From JBGTIS01 sp041745535 (GTDB lineage Bacteria > Bacteroidota > Bacteroidia > Cytophagales > Cyclobacteriaceae), in NCBI GenBank assembly GCA_041745535.1, contig JBGTIS010000145.1:1-9711 (forward strand): DNA of 9,711 nucleotides, read 5' to 3'. The notes below the pieces were generated by a model. It made no database searches, was not told the origin of the DNA, and worked only from the letters and a program-made list of their open reading frames with translations. A program made the translations under genes and the position numbers. Below, in pieces: positions 1 through 8,001 of the stretch. How positions within the stretch are numbered: the first letter of the stretch is position 1; each line of letters begins with the position of its first letter.

Positions 1-253
1 TGACCAGGATCTGGCATATACATCTTCATTACAGATTGAAATGAGCCGTGCTTTAGCAGCCCTTACCGAGCGAGAAAGACAGGTAATTAAAATGTTTTTC
101 GGTATTGGTACAGAAGAGCCTCTTTCTTTGGAGCAAATCGGTGAAATTCTGGACCTGACCCGCGAAAGAGTACGTCAGATTAAAGAAAAAGCCCTGAAGA
201 AATTAAGATCTTCTTCCAAGCAGCGTAACCTGCTTGCCGAATATCTGGGATAA
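1..253 (+). CDS. rpoD: RNA polymerase primary sigma factor, C-terminal part (5' end outside window)
   Basis: This is the C-terminal end of a group 1 sigma-70 factor, which directs core RNA polymerase to housekeeping promoters. The first complete codon is 2-4, the frame is open from the window edge, and 83 residues are visible before the TAA at 251-253. The ATG at 41-43 is internal: in-frame coding sequence precedes it, and the visible part contains only sigma region 4. Region 4.1 includes LTERERQVIKMFFGIG. Region 4.2 follows with the helix-turn-helix LSLEQIGEILDLTRERVRQI, whose TRERVRQI recognition helix contacts the upstream promoter element. The basic tail KALKKLR and the terminal EYLG are typical of Bacteroidota primary sigma factors. 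In this phylum the factor reads promoters of the TTTG / TAnnTTTG type (established knowledge). A hairpin terminator begins 26 nt after the stop. A group 2 paralogue is possible but less likely. Confidence 0.93.
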   Translation, partial: DQDLAYTSSLQIEMSRALAALTERERQVIKMFFGIGTEEPLSLEQIGEILDLTRERVRQIKEKALKKLRSSSKQRNLLAEYLG

Positions 254-279
254 GATTGTATCCATAAAAAATCAAAACG

Positions 280-309
280 AGTCCGGGCTGTTCAGTCCGG
301 ACTTTTTTT
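280..309 (+). terminator. Rho-independent terminator of the sigma-factor gene, probably shared with the converging permease gene
   Basis: The 7-bp arms AGTCCGG (280-286) and CCGGACT (297-303) pair perfectly around a 10-nt loop. The 3' arm runs directly into a seven-T tract (303-309), the classic intrinsic terminator layout for plus-strand transcription. On the other strand the same hairpin is followed, after a short spacer, by tracts complementary to A274-277 and A266-271, so it may also stop the minus-strand permease operon. The stop codon of that operon's last gene (308-310) overlaps the T tract. Confidence 0.85.
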
Positions 310-2704
310 ATTCACTTTTTAGCACATCAACCGGATTGGCCATAGCAGCTCTGAAAGTTTGATAACTAATGGTTACCAGGGCTATTAACAGTGAAATAAT
401 TCCCGCAAAAACAAATACCCAAACACTTAGATTAACCCTGAATGCAAAACCCGCCAACCATTCCCGCATCAGGTAATAGGTAATAGGCGTGGAAATTAGA
501 AAAGCAATAATCACCAGAAACGCAAAGTTTTTAGAAAGATTCACCAGCAACTGCCCGATAGAAGCTCCTAATACTTTCCTGATACCGATTTCTTTGATGC
601 GTTGCTCGGTAGTAATAGAAGCCAGGCCGAACAATCCTAAACAGGCAATAATTATAGCCAGACCGGCAATGGCAGAAATGATGGTACTCATTTGTTCGTC
701 GGACCGGTAAAGCGACTCGAAGTGTTCGTCCAGAAAAGAATATTCAAAAGGCCGGTCGCCAATTAAATTTTCCCAGGTGCTTTTCACCGCGGCAATAGCT
801 CCCTGTATATTATCGCCTTTTGCTTTAACAGAAAGTTCACTGAAACCCCATTCGGGATGTACATGCATGCAGAGCGTGTTAATATTGTGGTGCAAAGAAT
901 TATAATTAAAATCGTAGGCTACTCCGACAATGCTTCCTAAGGTATCGCTGTTGTACCAGCCAAAGCCAAATTGAGAACCCAGTGGATTTTCCAATCCCAG
1001 CTCTTTGGCCAGCGATTCGTTTACAATAAAGGCAAAACCTGCATCGGTGGAATATTCTTTTGAGAATTCCCTTCCGCTTTTCAGCTTAATACCGTACACA
1101 CTCAGATAATTGTAATCAACATTTATTTGAGAAACGGAAAGGTCGCGTACCGTAGTATCGGTTTTTACTTTTGCGCCTGTCTGATGCAGATTGTTCCCCA
1201 GCCGCTGCCCCGATGCCGTTACGCCCAGCAAATCGGGCTGTTTCAGCAGTTCATTTTTTAGGGTCTCATATTTTTCGTTGGCTTCCTGGCTCATCGGCAC
1301 AATCATCATCTGGTCTTTATTAAAACCCACATCCTTACTTTTCATAAACCGTAGTTGTTGCATGGCTACTACCGTGCCCACAATCAGGGTAATGGCAATG
1401 GCGAATTGTATGACGACCAGGCTGTTGCGCAGCAGCGATTTTTTACCAAATCCTTCCACTTTCCCCTTCAGCACTTTGGCGGGTTGAAAAGATGCCAAGA
1501 AGAATGCCGGGTAAGAACCGGCTACCAGTCCAATGATGCCCACTGTGGCAATAATACCAAGTACCAGTACGATATGATTGGCAATGGTAAGCATGGATAA
1601 GCTGCGGTTGGTAACCGCATTCAAATATGGAATAAAAGCGGCAGATATAAATAGCGAAAGCAATAGGGCTACAAAAGTCAACAACACAGATTCGCCCAGA
1701 AACTGCCCAATCAATTGCCATTTGATTGCTCCCACCGACTTGCGGATGCCCACTTCTTTGGATCGGGTTGCAGACCGGGCTACTGAAAGATTCATAAAGT
1801 TAATACCGGCAATAAGCAGTACGAAAAAAGCAACAATGAGAAACACATTGACATAACTTCCATCAAATTTGCGGTAATTCTGGTAATCGTGTTCAATTTC
1901 TACTGAGTTCAGATGCACTTCTGACAAAGGTTGCAGGTACAGCTTATAATAGTTGGTAACATCTTCATTCATGTGGCTTTGGAGAAAACCGGGAAATTTA
2001 CTTTCCAGATTGGCAATGTGGGTATTAGGCGCCAGTTGCAAGTAGGTTACCAGAAAGTTGGAACCCCACCGGTTGTTAAATTCCGGATTCTCATGCGTTA
2101 CCGTACTGATAGAAACCAGGGTATTGAATTGCAGGTGTGAATTTTCAGGTACATTAGCCAATACGCCTGTAATTTTAAAATTATCATCTTCCAGCAGCAG
2201 TTGCTCGCCCAGCACATCCGTTTTGTTGAAAAATTTTCGTGCGGTTTCTTCGGTTACCACCAAGCTATTGGGTTCGATTAAAGCGGTATACCGATCGCCC
2301 TGTATCAATTCAAAATCAAAAATTTCCAGAAAGGTAGAATCTACCATAATAGTGGCATCCACCATGAGTTGTGTTTCATCTTTTTTATACAAAAGGCTAC
2401 CCCGGTTCCAGTACCTGGAAAAATTTATAATCTCAGGAAATTCGTTCTGCATATTAGGCCCCATTCCCGGCATTGATAAAGCGACATTTTGAGGGCTCAT
2501 CCCCTCAAACGACTGTACTTCATCCAGCCGGTATATCTGATCTTTTTTCTGGTGAAATTGGTCGAAGCTTTTTTCATCGGCAATGAACAGTAGAATAACC
2601 AGGCAGGCGGCCATGCCAATAGCCAAACCAAAAATGTTGATAAATGAATAAACCTTATACTTTATCAGGTTGCGAAATGCGATTTTCAGATAATTTTTGA
2701 TCAT
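308..2704 (-). CDS. FtsX/MacB-type ABC transporter permease (third gene of the tandem array)
   Basis: This 798-residue inner-membrane protein has the duplicated layout of Bacteroidota MacB/FtsX-like permeases. An N-terminal helix (about 21-42) is followed by a periplasmic MacB-type domain (about 45-285), three helices (about 286-308, 337-360, 376-400), a further helix (about 429-450), a second periplasmic domain (about 455-670), and three final helices (about 676-697, 726-745, 760-782). The motifs EVGIRKSVGA (317-326) and EIGIRKVLGA (705-714) occupy the cytoplasmic loops that in FtsX-like domains lie near the partner ATPase. The protein ends in NPVDVLKSE, as in its two paralogues. No ATPase domain is present, so a separate nucleotide-binding subunit is needed; the substrate is unknown. 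The start is the only ATG placed correctly before the N-terminal helix, and no Shine-Dalgarno is seen. It lies 126 nt after the previous permease gene and converges on the sigma-factor terminator. Confidence 0.92.
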   Translation of the reverse strand: MIKNYLKIAFRNLIKYKVYSFINIFGLAIGMAACLVILLFIADEKSFDQFHQKKDQIYRLDEVQSFEGMSPQNVALSMPGMGPNMQNEFPEIINFSRYWNRGSLLYKKDETQLMVDATIMVDSTFLEIFDFELIQGDRYTALIEPNSLVVTEETARKFFNKTDVLGEQLLLEDDNFKITGVLANVPENSHLQFNTLVSISTVTHENPEFNNRWGSNFLVTYLQLAPNTHIANLESKFPGFLQSHMNEDVTNYYKLYLQPLSEVHLNSVEIEHDYQNYRKFDGSYVNVFLIVAFFVLLIAGINFMNLSVARSATRSKEVGIRKSVGAIKWQLIGQFLGESVLLTFVALLLSLFISAAFIPYLNAVTNRSLSMLTIANHIVLVLGIIATVGIIGLVAGSYPAFFLASFQPAKVLKGKVEGFGKKSLLRNSLVVIQFAIAITLIVGTVVAMQQLRFMKSKDVGFNKDQMMIVPMSQEANEKYETLKNELLKQPDLLGVTASGQRLGNNLHQTGAKVKTDTTVRDLSVSQINVDYNYLSVYGIKLKSGREFSKEYSTDAGFAFIVNESLAKELGLENPLGSQFGFGWYNSDTLGSIVGVAYDFNYNSLHHNINTLCMHVHPEWGFSELSVKAKGDNIQGAIAAVKSTWENLIGDRPFEYSFLDEHFESLYRSDEQMSTIISAIAGLAIIIACLGLFGLASITTEQRIKEIGIRKVLGASIGQLLVNLSKNFAFLVIIAFLISTPITYYLMREWLAGFAFRVNLSVWVFVFAGIISLLIALVTISYQTFRAAMANPVDVLKSE

Positions 2705-2732
2705 GGCTTAGCGGTTATACTTTGCGTTTTAT

Positions 2733-2775
2733 TGAACATCAATGCGCAATATTCAAAGCTCAATGTTCATTGCGC
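2733..2775. repeat. Interleaved inverted repeats between two permease genes
   Basis: Two 7-bp perfect inverted repeats overlap here. TGAACAT (2733-2739) pairs with ATGTTCA (2763-2769), and GCGCAAT (2744-2750) pairs with ATTGCGC (2769-2775). The arms are interleaved, so the two hairpins cannot both form as simple stems. A 5-bp pair, TTGCG (2722-2726) with CGCAA (2745-2749), adds a third option. There is no T tract after either stem on the minus strand, so this is not an ordinary terminator. It could be an attenuating or processing element in the operon mRNA, or a decayed intergenic repeat; the sequence alone does not decide. Confidence 0.5.
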
Positions 2776-2830
2776 CTTGATAATTTAACATTTTCATTGT
2801 TTAGCATATTTCGGCGAATTTTATTATGAA

Positions 2831-5215
2831 TTACTCGCTGCGCAGCGATTTCACCGGATTGGCCATGGCTGCTTTAAGCGTATGGAAACCAACCGCAAAC
2901 AGGGTAATTAACAAAGCAACTAAGGCTGACAGCAAAAAGGTAATGGCCTTGATATCGGTTTGATAGGCAAAGCTTTGCAGCCATTTGTGCATAAAGTAAT
3001 AAGCTACGGGAAATGCCAGTATAACAGAAATACCAATTAGCAGGAAGAAATCTTTATAAATAAGCATCACAATATTAGTTACGCTAGCGCCAATTACTTT
3101 GCGCACCCCAATTTCTTTAGTGCGTTGCTCGGTGGTATAGGCGGCCAATCCCAATAAACCCAAACAGGCAATCAGGATGGTTAAACCTGAAAACAGGGTA
3201 AAAATTTGCCCTCGCTTTTCATCAGCTTTATATTGAGAGTTAAAATCCTGGTCTAAAAACACATAACTGAAGGGCGTATTCTGATTGACTTCTTTCCACG
3301 TTTTCTCTATATAACCAATGGTTTCCGGTATGTTATTACCATCAATTTTGATATGCATGTAATAATTGTTTTTCCGGAAAAATACAGCCAGTGGCTCAAT
3401 CAGGTTATACAGAGAAAGTTGGTTGTAATCTTTAATTACACCTACTACGTGATAGGTGCGCACTCCGGTGGTATCGCCGGTTGGTTTGAATTTTTTTCCG
3501 ATCGGATCATCCCAGCTCATGCGTTTTACCATGGCTTCATTCACAATCACAGCCATGGAATCAGTCGCGTAATCGCGGGAAAAATTTCTTCCTTCCACAA
3601 TGGTCATGCCCATGGTAGGAATATAATCGTAATCAGCCTGATACTGATCGATGCCCCTTTCTACCATGCCTTCATCAGATTCTACGTCCATCAGGTTTTT
3701 ACCAATGCCATTGCCGGGTTTGGTATTGGCCGTGGCCACCATTCGCACGTTTGGATTTTCCAATAACTGATTTCTGAGCGACTGATAGGCATCGCGCAGG
3801 GTCTGATTCGGCATTTCTACAGAAAGCACATGCTCTTTATCAAAACCCAGATCACGTTGTCGCAAGAACTGAAGTTGATCGTATACCACCCAGGTGCTGA
3901 TGAGCATGGTAATAGAGATGGCGAACTGTATTACTACCAATGCCTTTCTGAGCGATGTATTGCCACCGGAACCGGATACCTTACCTTTCAACACCTCCAC
4001 CGGATTAAAACCAGCCAGGTAAAAAGAAGGATAACTGCCACCGGCTACTCCAACTACCAGTACCATAGCCAGTAATCCGATCAAAATAGAAGGCTGAAAC
4101 AGGAAATCATACGCGATTTCTTTTCCGGCCACATAGTTAAACAAAGGGAGAAGCGCGGCTACCGAGATTAAACTGATCAATACAGCTACAATAGTTAGCA
4201 GGATAGATTCAGCCTGAAATTGCCAGATGAGCTGCTTTTTAGACGAACCTAATGTTTTGCGAATGCCCACTTCTTTGGCCCTCTTCGAAGCCCGGGCCGT
4301 AGCCAGGTTCATATAATTGATGCTGGCAATAATGAGCATAAAAATAGCTACGGCTGCGAATATGTAAATATAAGAGATGTCTCCACCCTCTTCGGCTTCG
4401 TTGCCAATTTTAGAAAAAAGACGAATATCGGTAATGGGTTGCAGGTAATAGGTGACTACAATTCCAAACTGATCAAAAATCGCTTTTACATGTTTTTCAT
4501 TGATTTCATCAAACCTGCCGTAAAAGTCGGCATAAGTATAGTTTTTGGGCAACATGATATAAGTAGGTACGCCCCAGTTTCCCCAACTGCTTCCAAAATC
4601 TGCGGGCAGACTGCTACGTGAAACAAGGGCATCAAATTTCAGGTGAGAATTATGGGGTACATCTGCTATGATGCCCGTAATTTTGTATAGCTCATCTCCG
4701 TTTTTAAGTGATTTGCCCATAGCATCTTCCTTGCCGAAATACCGGGTAGCCACTGCCTGTGTAACCACCATTGAATTGGGCGCTACCAGTGCTGTTTTCG
4801 GATTGCCTTCCAGCAGTGGAAAAGAAAATATCTCAAATATGGAGGAATCCGCGTAAGAAAAATCTTCTTCATAAAACCGTACATCCCGATCCACATTCTC
4901 AAATAGCTCCCTACCAACTCCGAAAATCCGTACGGCATTTAATACTTCAGTGTAATTCTGCTGTAATTCGGGAGCCAAAGGAACCTGCGCAGATGCCCAG
5001 GTAAATTCATTGTCTTTTTCTTTGATATGGGTTACTACCCTGTAAATCTGATCCCGGTTCTGATGGAAATTTTCATAACTGAATTCATCCAGAATATAGA
5101 GCAACAGAAACAAACTACAGGTAATGCCAATAGTAAGGCCCAGAATATTAATAATGCTGTATATTTTCTCTTTACTGATATTCCGGAGGGCGGTTTTCAA
5201 AAGATTTTTTAACAT
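2831..5215 (-). CDS. FtsX/MacB-type ABC transporter permease (second gene of the tandem array)
   Basis: This 794-residue paralogue of the two flanking permeases has the same plan. The N-terminal helix is at about 20-42, the first periplasmic MacB-type domain at about 44-282, and helices at about 283-304, 334-358, 376-397 and 425-444. The second periplasmic domain is at about 446-670, and the last three helices are at about 672-692, 722-741 and 759-776. The FtsX-loop motifs are EVGIRKTLGS (315-324) and EIGVRKVIGA (701-710). It ends in NPVKSLRSE, and its last 15 nt are identical to those of the upstream paralogue. The gene starts 65 nt after the stop of the first permease gene and has no visible Shine-Dalgarno, so co-transcription is likely. 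Like its neighbours it lacks a nucleotide-binding domain, and its cargo cannot be read from the sequence. By analogy with MacB it could drive export by moving its periplasmic domains (inference). Confidence 0.92.
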   Translation of the reverse strand: MLKNLLKTALRNISKEKIYSIINILGLTIGITCSLFLLLYILDEFSYENFHQNRDQIYRVVTHIKEKDNEFTWASAQVPLAPELQQNYTEVLNAVRIFGVGRELFENVDRDVRFYEEDFSYADSSIFEIFSFPLLEGNPKTALVAPNSMVVTQAVATRYFGKEDAMGKSLKNGDELYKITGIIADVPHNSHLKFDALVSRSSLPADFGSSWGNWGVPTYIMLPKNYTYADFYGRFDEINEKHVKAIFDQFGIVVTYYLQPITDIRLFSKIGNEAEEGGDISYIYIFAAVAIFMLIIASINYMNLATARASKRAKEVGIRKTLGSSKKQLIWQFQAESILLTIVAVLISLISVAALLPLFNYVAGKEIAYDFLFQPSILIGLLAMVLVVGVAGGSYPSFYLAGFNPVEVLKGKVSGSGGNTSLRKALVVIQFAISITMLISTWVVYDQLQFLRQRDLGFDKEHVLSVEMPNQTLRDAYQSLRNQLLENPNVRMVATANTKPGNGIGKNLMDVESDEGMVERGIDQYQADYDYIPTMGMTIVEGRNFSRDYATDSMAVIVNEAMVKRMSWDDPIGKKFKPTGDTTGVRTYHVVGVIKDYNQLSLYNLIEPLAVFFRKNNYYMHIKIDGNNIPETIGYIEKTWKEVNQNTPFSYVFLDQDFNSQYKADEKRGQIFTLFSGLTILIACLGLLGLAAYTTEQRTKEIGVRKVIGASVTNIVMLIYKDFFLLIGISVILAFPVAYYFMHKWLQSFAYQTDIKAITFLLSALVALLITLFAVGFHTLKAAMANPVKSLRSE

Positions 5216-5280
5216 GGAGCGTATGAAGTTAGGGTAAGCAAAATCGTATTTAAATGAATTTTTTGATCAGATTCACTGAC

Positions 5281-7698
5281 TTACTCGCTGCGCAGGGCAT
5301 TCACAGGATTATCCAGTGCTGCTTTAATTGCCTTGGAACAAACGGTAATTACTGCTATTATAAAAACCAGCAGAGCGGCGAATACAAAAACAAACAGGTT
5401 AATTCCTGTATTAAACACAAAATTGTTCATCCAAAGACCTGCCAGGTAATAGGCCAAAGGCCAGGCAATCAGGTTGGCGATCAGGATAATTACGGTATAT
5501 TCTTTAAATAACAATAGAACAATTTTTGTATTGGACGAACCCAGTACTTTCCGGATGCCAATTTCTTTTCTGCGCTGGTCGGTGGCAAAAGATGCCAGGC
5601 CGAACAGGCCCAAACAGGCCACAATTACGGCCAGTACCGAAAAATAGGTAATAAGCTGCCCAAGTTTTTGTTCCGCCACATAAAGTTGGTTCAAATTATC
5701 GTCAAGAAAAGTGTAGGAAAAAGGTTGTTCAGGAACCATTTCTTCCCAAACTTTTCTAATATAAGCAACAGTTTCGGCCCTGTCTTCAGGCAAAATTCTT
5801 ACAAATACATAATTGTAAAGTGGTAAAACAGTAGCAAAAAAGGCTGGTTCAATTCTTCGGTACAGTGGTTCAAAATTAATGTCTTCAATTACGCCGATTA
5901 CCTTTTTTTCCTCAAATTCATCATTAGTAGGGTTTTGTGTCCGGATAAACTGCCCTACCGGGTTGCCTTTTAACCGGAGTTCGTCCACCGCCTGCTGATT
6001 TAATATAACTGCTTGTGTAGAACCGGAAATAATATCAGGATCAAAATCGCGCCCTTCCTGTATGCTGATATCCATCGTTTTCATGTATTCAAAATCGATA
6101 TTGATCAGCACCATACTCGCTTTTTCCTCGTCGGCCATGCCATCCGACTTTACAAAAGTAATGGGCCGAAGTCCGCCGGGAATGCTTAATGAGGCCGTCG
6201 CGTTTTTCACATTTGTATTTTTGCTTAATTCAGTTTTAAAGGTATTCAATTTACTTGTAATGGCATTGCCTGTATTATCTACGACTACTACATGTTCTTT
6301 ATTGAATCCTAAGTTTTTGTTTTTCAGGTAATTGAGCTGATTATACACCAACCAGGTGCAAATGATCAGCACAGTAGAAACCATAAACTGAAAAGTAACC
6401 AGGCCTTTTCGCGAAAATGGCGAACTGTTCATGCCAGCAGCCAGCTTTCCTTTCAGTACTACTACAGGTTTGAAAGAAGACAGAAAAAGTGCGGGATAAC
6501 TTCCAGAGGCAAAACCTACTAACACAATTATCCCTGCCAGTATAGCAAGCAGAAGCGGATTATTAAAAATGCTCAGTTCAATTTCCTTTCCCGTCAAATT
6601 ATTAAAATAAGGCAAATACAGATAGGCCAGTACAATAGAAAGCATCGTGGCAAAAAAAGTTAAAAATACCGATTCGCTCAAAAACTGAGCAATGAGCTGA
6701 TACCGGGTAGCGCCCAGAGTTTTGCGCATGCCTACCTCCCGGGCACGGCGGGCCGAGCGGGCTGTAGCCAAATTCATGTAGTTAATTACGGCAATCAGCA
6801 GGATGAAAGTAGCAACGGCAATAAAAATATAAACCTGCGTCATGCTGCCGTTTGGTTCTATTTCGTTAAGCAGATTGGAATGCAGATGAATATCAGCAAG
6901 CGGCATGAGTGTAGCATTGACCCGATTGATGTCTTCACCATCCAGGTTAGCTTCCGCCAGTTTTTTCATTTGATCGATGACGGCCTTTGGAGACTGTTTT
7001 TTATCCAGCAACAAATAAGAATAGAATCCATCTCCAGTCCAGTTTTCATCCAGATTAGCTTCCGGATTAACTACTTCAACTGTCGCCATAGATACCAGTA
7101 TATCAGCATGAAAATGACTGTTTGCCGGCATAGTTTCCATAACACCGGTAACTTTAAAGCTTTGATTATCAAAATCATTGATAATGAGTGTTTTTCCCAT
7201 GCCGTCCTGCTCGCCAAAAAACTTCCTGGCCACCGCTTCACTAAGCACCACAGTATGGGGGTTTAATAAAGCAGTTTCCCGATTGCCTTCTTTCAGTTTA
7301 AAAGAAAAAATAGTAAAGAAGGAAGCATCGGCTGCAAATGTATTTTTCTGCTTAAAAAAATCTTCATCAATCCTGACGACGACATTGTTATTGTTACCAA
7401 GTTGAACCAGGCGTACAAAATCCAATACACCTTCATTACCTTGCGTGATGGCCACTGGCATAGCCGGGGTAATTGTAGGATATCCCTGTGTGCCGAAGGG
7501 AGGTTTATAAAAATTATGAATACGATAGATCTGATCGGCTTTGGCATGAAACTGATCATAGTTCAGTTCAGACTGTACATAAATGCAAATCAGAATGCAG
7601 GAACTGATGCCTACTACCAGACCCAGTACATTAATTACAGAATAACCTTTGTATTTCAAAAGGCTACGGATGGCGGTTTTGAGGTAATTTCTGATCAT
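5281..7698 (-). CDS. FtsX/MacB-type ABC transporter permease (first gene of the tandem array)
   Basis: This 805-residue membrane protein is the most upstream of the three permeases and so probably leads the operon. The N-terminal helix is at about 21-42 and the first periplasmic domain at about 45-287. Helices follow at about 288-310, 340-364, 380-402 and 432-452, then the second periplasmic domain (about 455-678) and a helix triplet at about 680-703, 732-752 and 766-788. The loop motifs are EVGMRKTLGA (321-330) and EIGIRKVLGS (712-721). It ends in NPVNALRSE. The start MIRNYLKTAIRSLLKYKGYS aligns residue for residue with the starts of the other two paralogues, which fixes the ATG. Upstream lies a 303-nt gap with a palindrome and an inverted repeat that may hold the operon promoter. 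No ATPase is encoded nearby, so the complex must borrow one from elsewhere in the genome. Confidence 0.92.
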   Translation of the reverse strand: MIRNYLKTAIRSLLKYKGYSVINVLGLVVGISSCILICIYVQSELNYDQFHAKADQIYRIHNFYKPPFGTQGYPTITPAMPVAITQGNEGVLDFVRLVQLGNNNNVVVRIDEDFFKQKNTFAADASFFTIFSFKLKEGNRETALLNPHTVVLSEAVARKFFGEQDGMGKTLIINDFDNQSFKVTGVMETMPANSHFHADILVSMATVEVVNPEANLDENWTGDGFYSYLLLDKKQSPKAVIDQMKKLAEANLDGEDINRVNATLMPLADIHLHSNLLNEIEPNGSMTQVYIFIAVATFILLIAVINYMNLATARSARRAREVGMRKTLGATRYQLIAQFLSESVFLTFFATMLSIVLAYLYLPYFNNLTGKEIELSIFNNPLLLAILAGIIVLVGFASGSYPALFLSSFKPVVVLKGKLAAGMNSSPFSRKGLVTFQFMVSTVLIICTWLVYNQLNYLKNKNLGFNKEHVVVVDNTGNAITSKLNTFKTELSKNTNVKNATASLSIPGGLRPITFVKSDGMADEEKASMVLINIDFEYMKTMDISIQEGRDFDPDIISGSTQAVILNQQAVDELRLKGNPVGQFIRTQNPTNDEFEEKKVIGVIEDINFEPLYRRIEPAFFATVLPLYNYVFVRILPEDRAETVAYIRKVWEEMVPEQPFSYTFLDDNLNQLYVAEQKLGQLITYFSVLAVIVACLGLFGLASFATDQRRKEIGIRKVLGSSNTKIVLLLFKEYTVIILIANLIAWPLAYYLAGLWMNNFVFNTGINLFVFVFAALLVFIIAVITVCSKAIKAALDNPVNALRSE

Positions 7699-7731
7699 GG
7701 CAAGAAAATGTTATTTTTGATTTGATAAAGC

Positions 7732-7743
7732 TTTTGATCAAAA
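7732..7743. promoter_or_regulatory. Candidate operator palindrome ahead of the permease operon
   Basis: TTTTGATCAAAA is a perfect 12-bp palindrome whose near edge lies 33 nt upstream of the first permease start codon. Such symmetry and position suit a dimeric regulator, but AT-rich palindromes also arise by chance. The related string TTTTGATCA occurs in the gap between the first two permease genes (5261-5269) and, on the minus strand, upstream of the BNR gene (9481-9489 region). A similar string also occurs inside coding sequence near 4470, which weakens the case. Confidence 0.3.
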
Positions 7744-7748
7744 CACAA

Positions 7749-7786
7749 TCACTTCTCTCAGACTACACTTAAATTTTCAGAAGTGA
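7749..7786. repeat. 8-bp inverted repeat in the permease operon upstream region
   Basis: TCACTTCT (7749-7756) and AGAAGTGA (7779-7786) are perfect reverse complements separated by 22 nt. The element lies 51-88 nt upstream of the first permease start. It could be a split operator or a leader hairpin. No T tract follows, so it is not a terminator. Confidence 0.45.
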
Positions 7787-8001
7787 AAACCACACAATAA
7801 TCCCTTTGTACGATAGAAATTCTAAAAAATCATGCCGTATATTAAAACTCTTATTGCATTGTTTTGAAAGGTGTTTCAGTGAGAGTACTGTCCGCATTCG
7901 TGCAGAAGTTGTTCAAAATCGAACAAATGGTTATAAAGCAGGGTAGCCACGAATTGGGCCTCCTGTTTCTGACTTCTTTCTTTTTTAAAAAATCCTGTTT
8001 A

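Larger units (their letters stand above)
7699..8001 (-). other. Intergenic region upstream of the permease operon; no supported gene
   Basis: This 303-nt gap separates the BNR locus from the first permease gene. It holds a 12-bp palindrome (7732-7743), an 8-bp inverted repeat (7749-7786) and, just after the BNR stop, an A/T-only palindrome TTTTTTAAAAAA (7981-7992) too weak to call a terminator. I found no clean TAnnTTTG box on the minus strand, so the operon promoter is not pinned down. A 40-codon open stretch follows the BNR double stop in the same frame (7876-7998) but has no ATG. A second minus frame is also open across the same stretch, so I do not call it a gene. Confidence 0.6.

Noticed and set aside
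41..253. Treating the ATG at 41 as the start of a 70-residue protein
   Set aside because: The frame is open to the window edge with in-frame coding sequence upstream, and the product is only region 4 of a sigma factor, so this is an internal methionine.
489..7725. Numerous plus-strand open frames of 60-144 codons opposite the three permease genes, and short minus-strand frames at 1443-1721 and 7293-7559
   Set aside because: All lie within or opposite well-supported permease coding sequence in other frames and have unlikely composition (rich in Cys, His and Ser, with no coherent domains).
7981..7992. TTTTTTAAAAAA palindrome just after the BNR stop as a terminator
   Set aside because: The stem would be A/T only with no room for a loop, so it cannot form a stable terminator hairpin.
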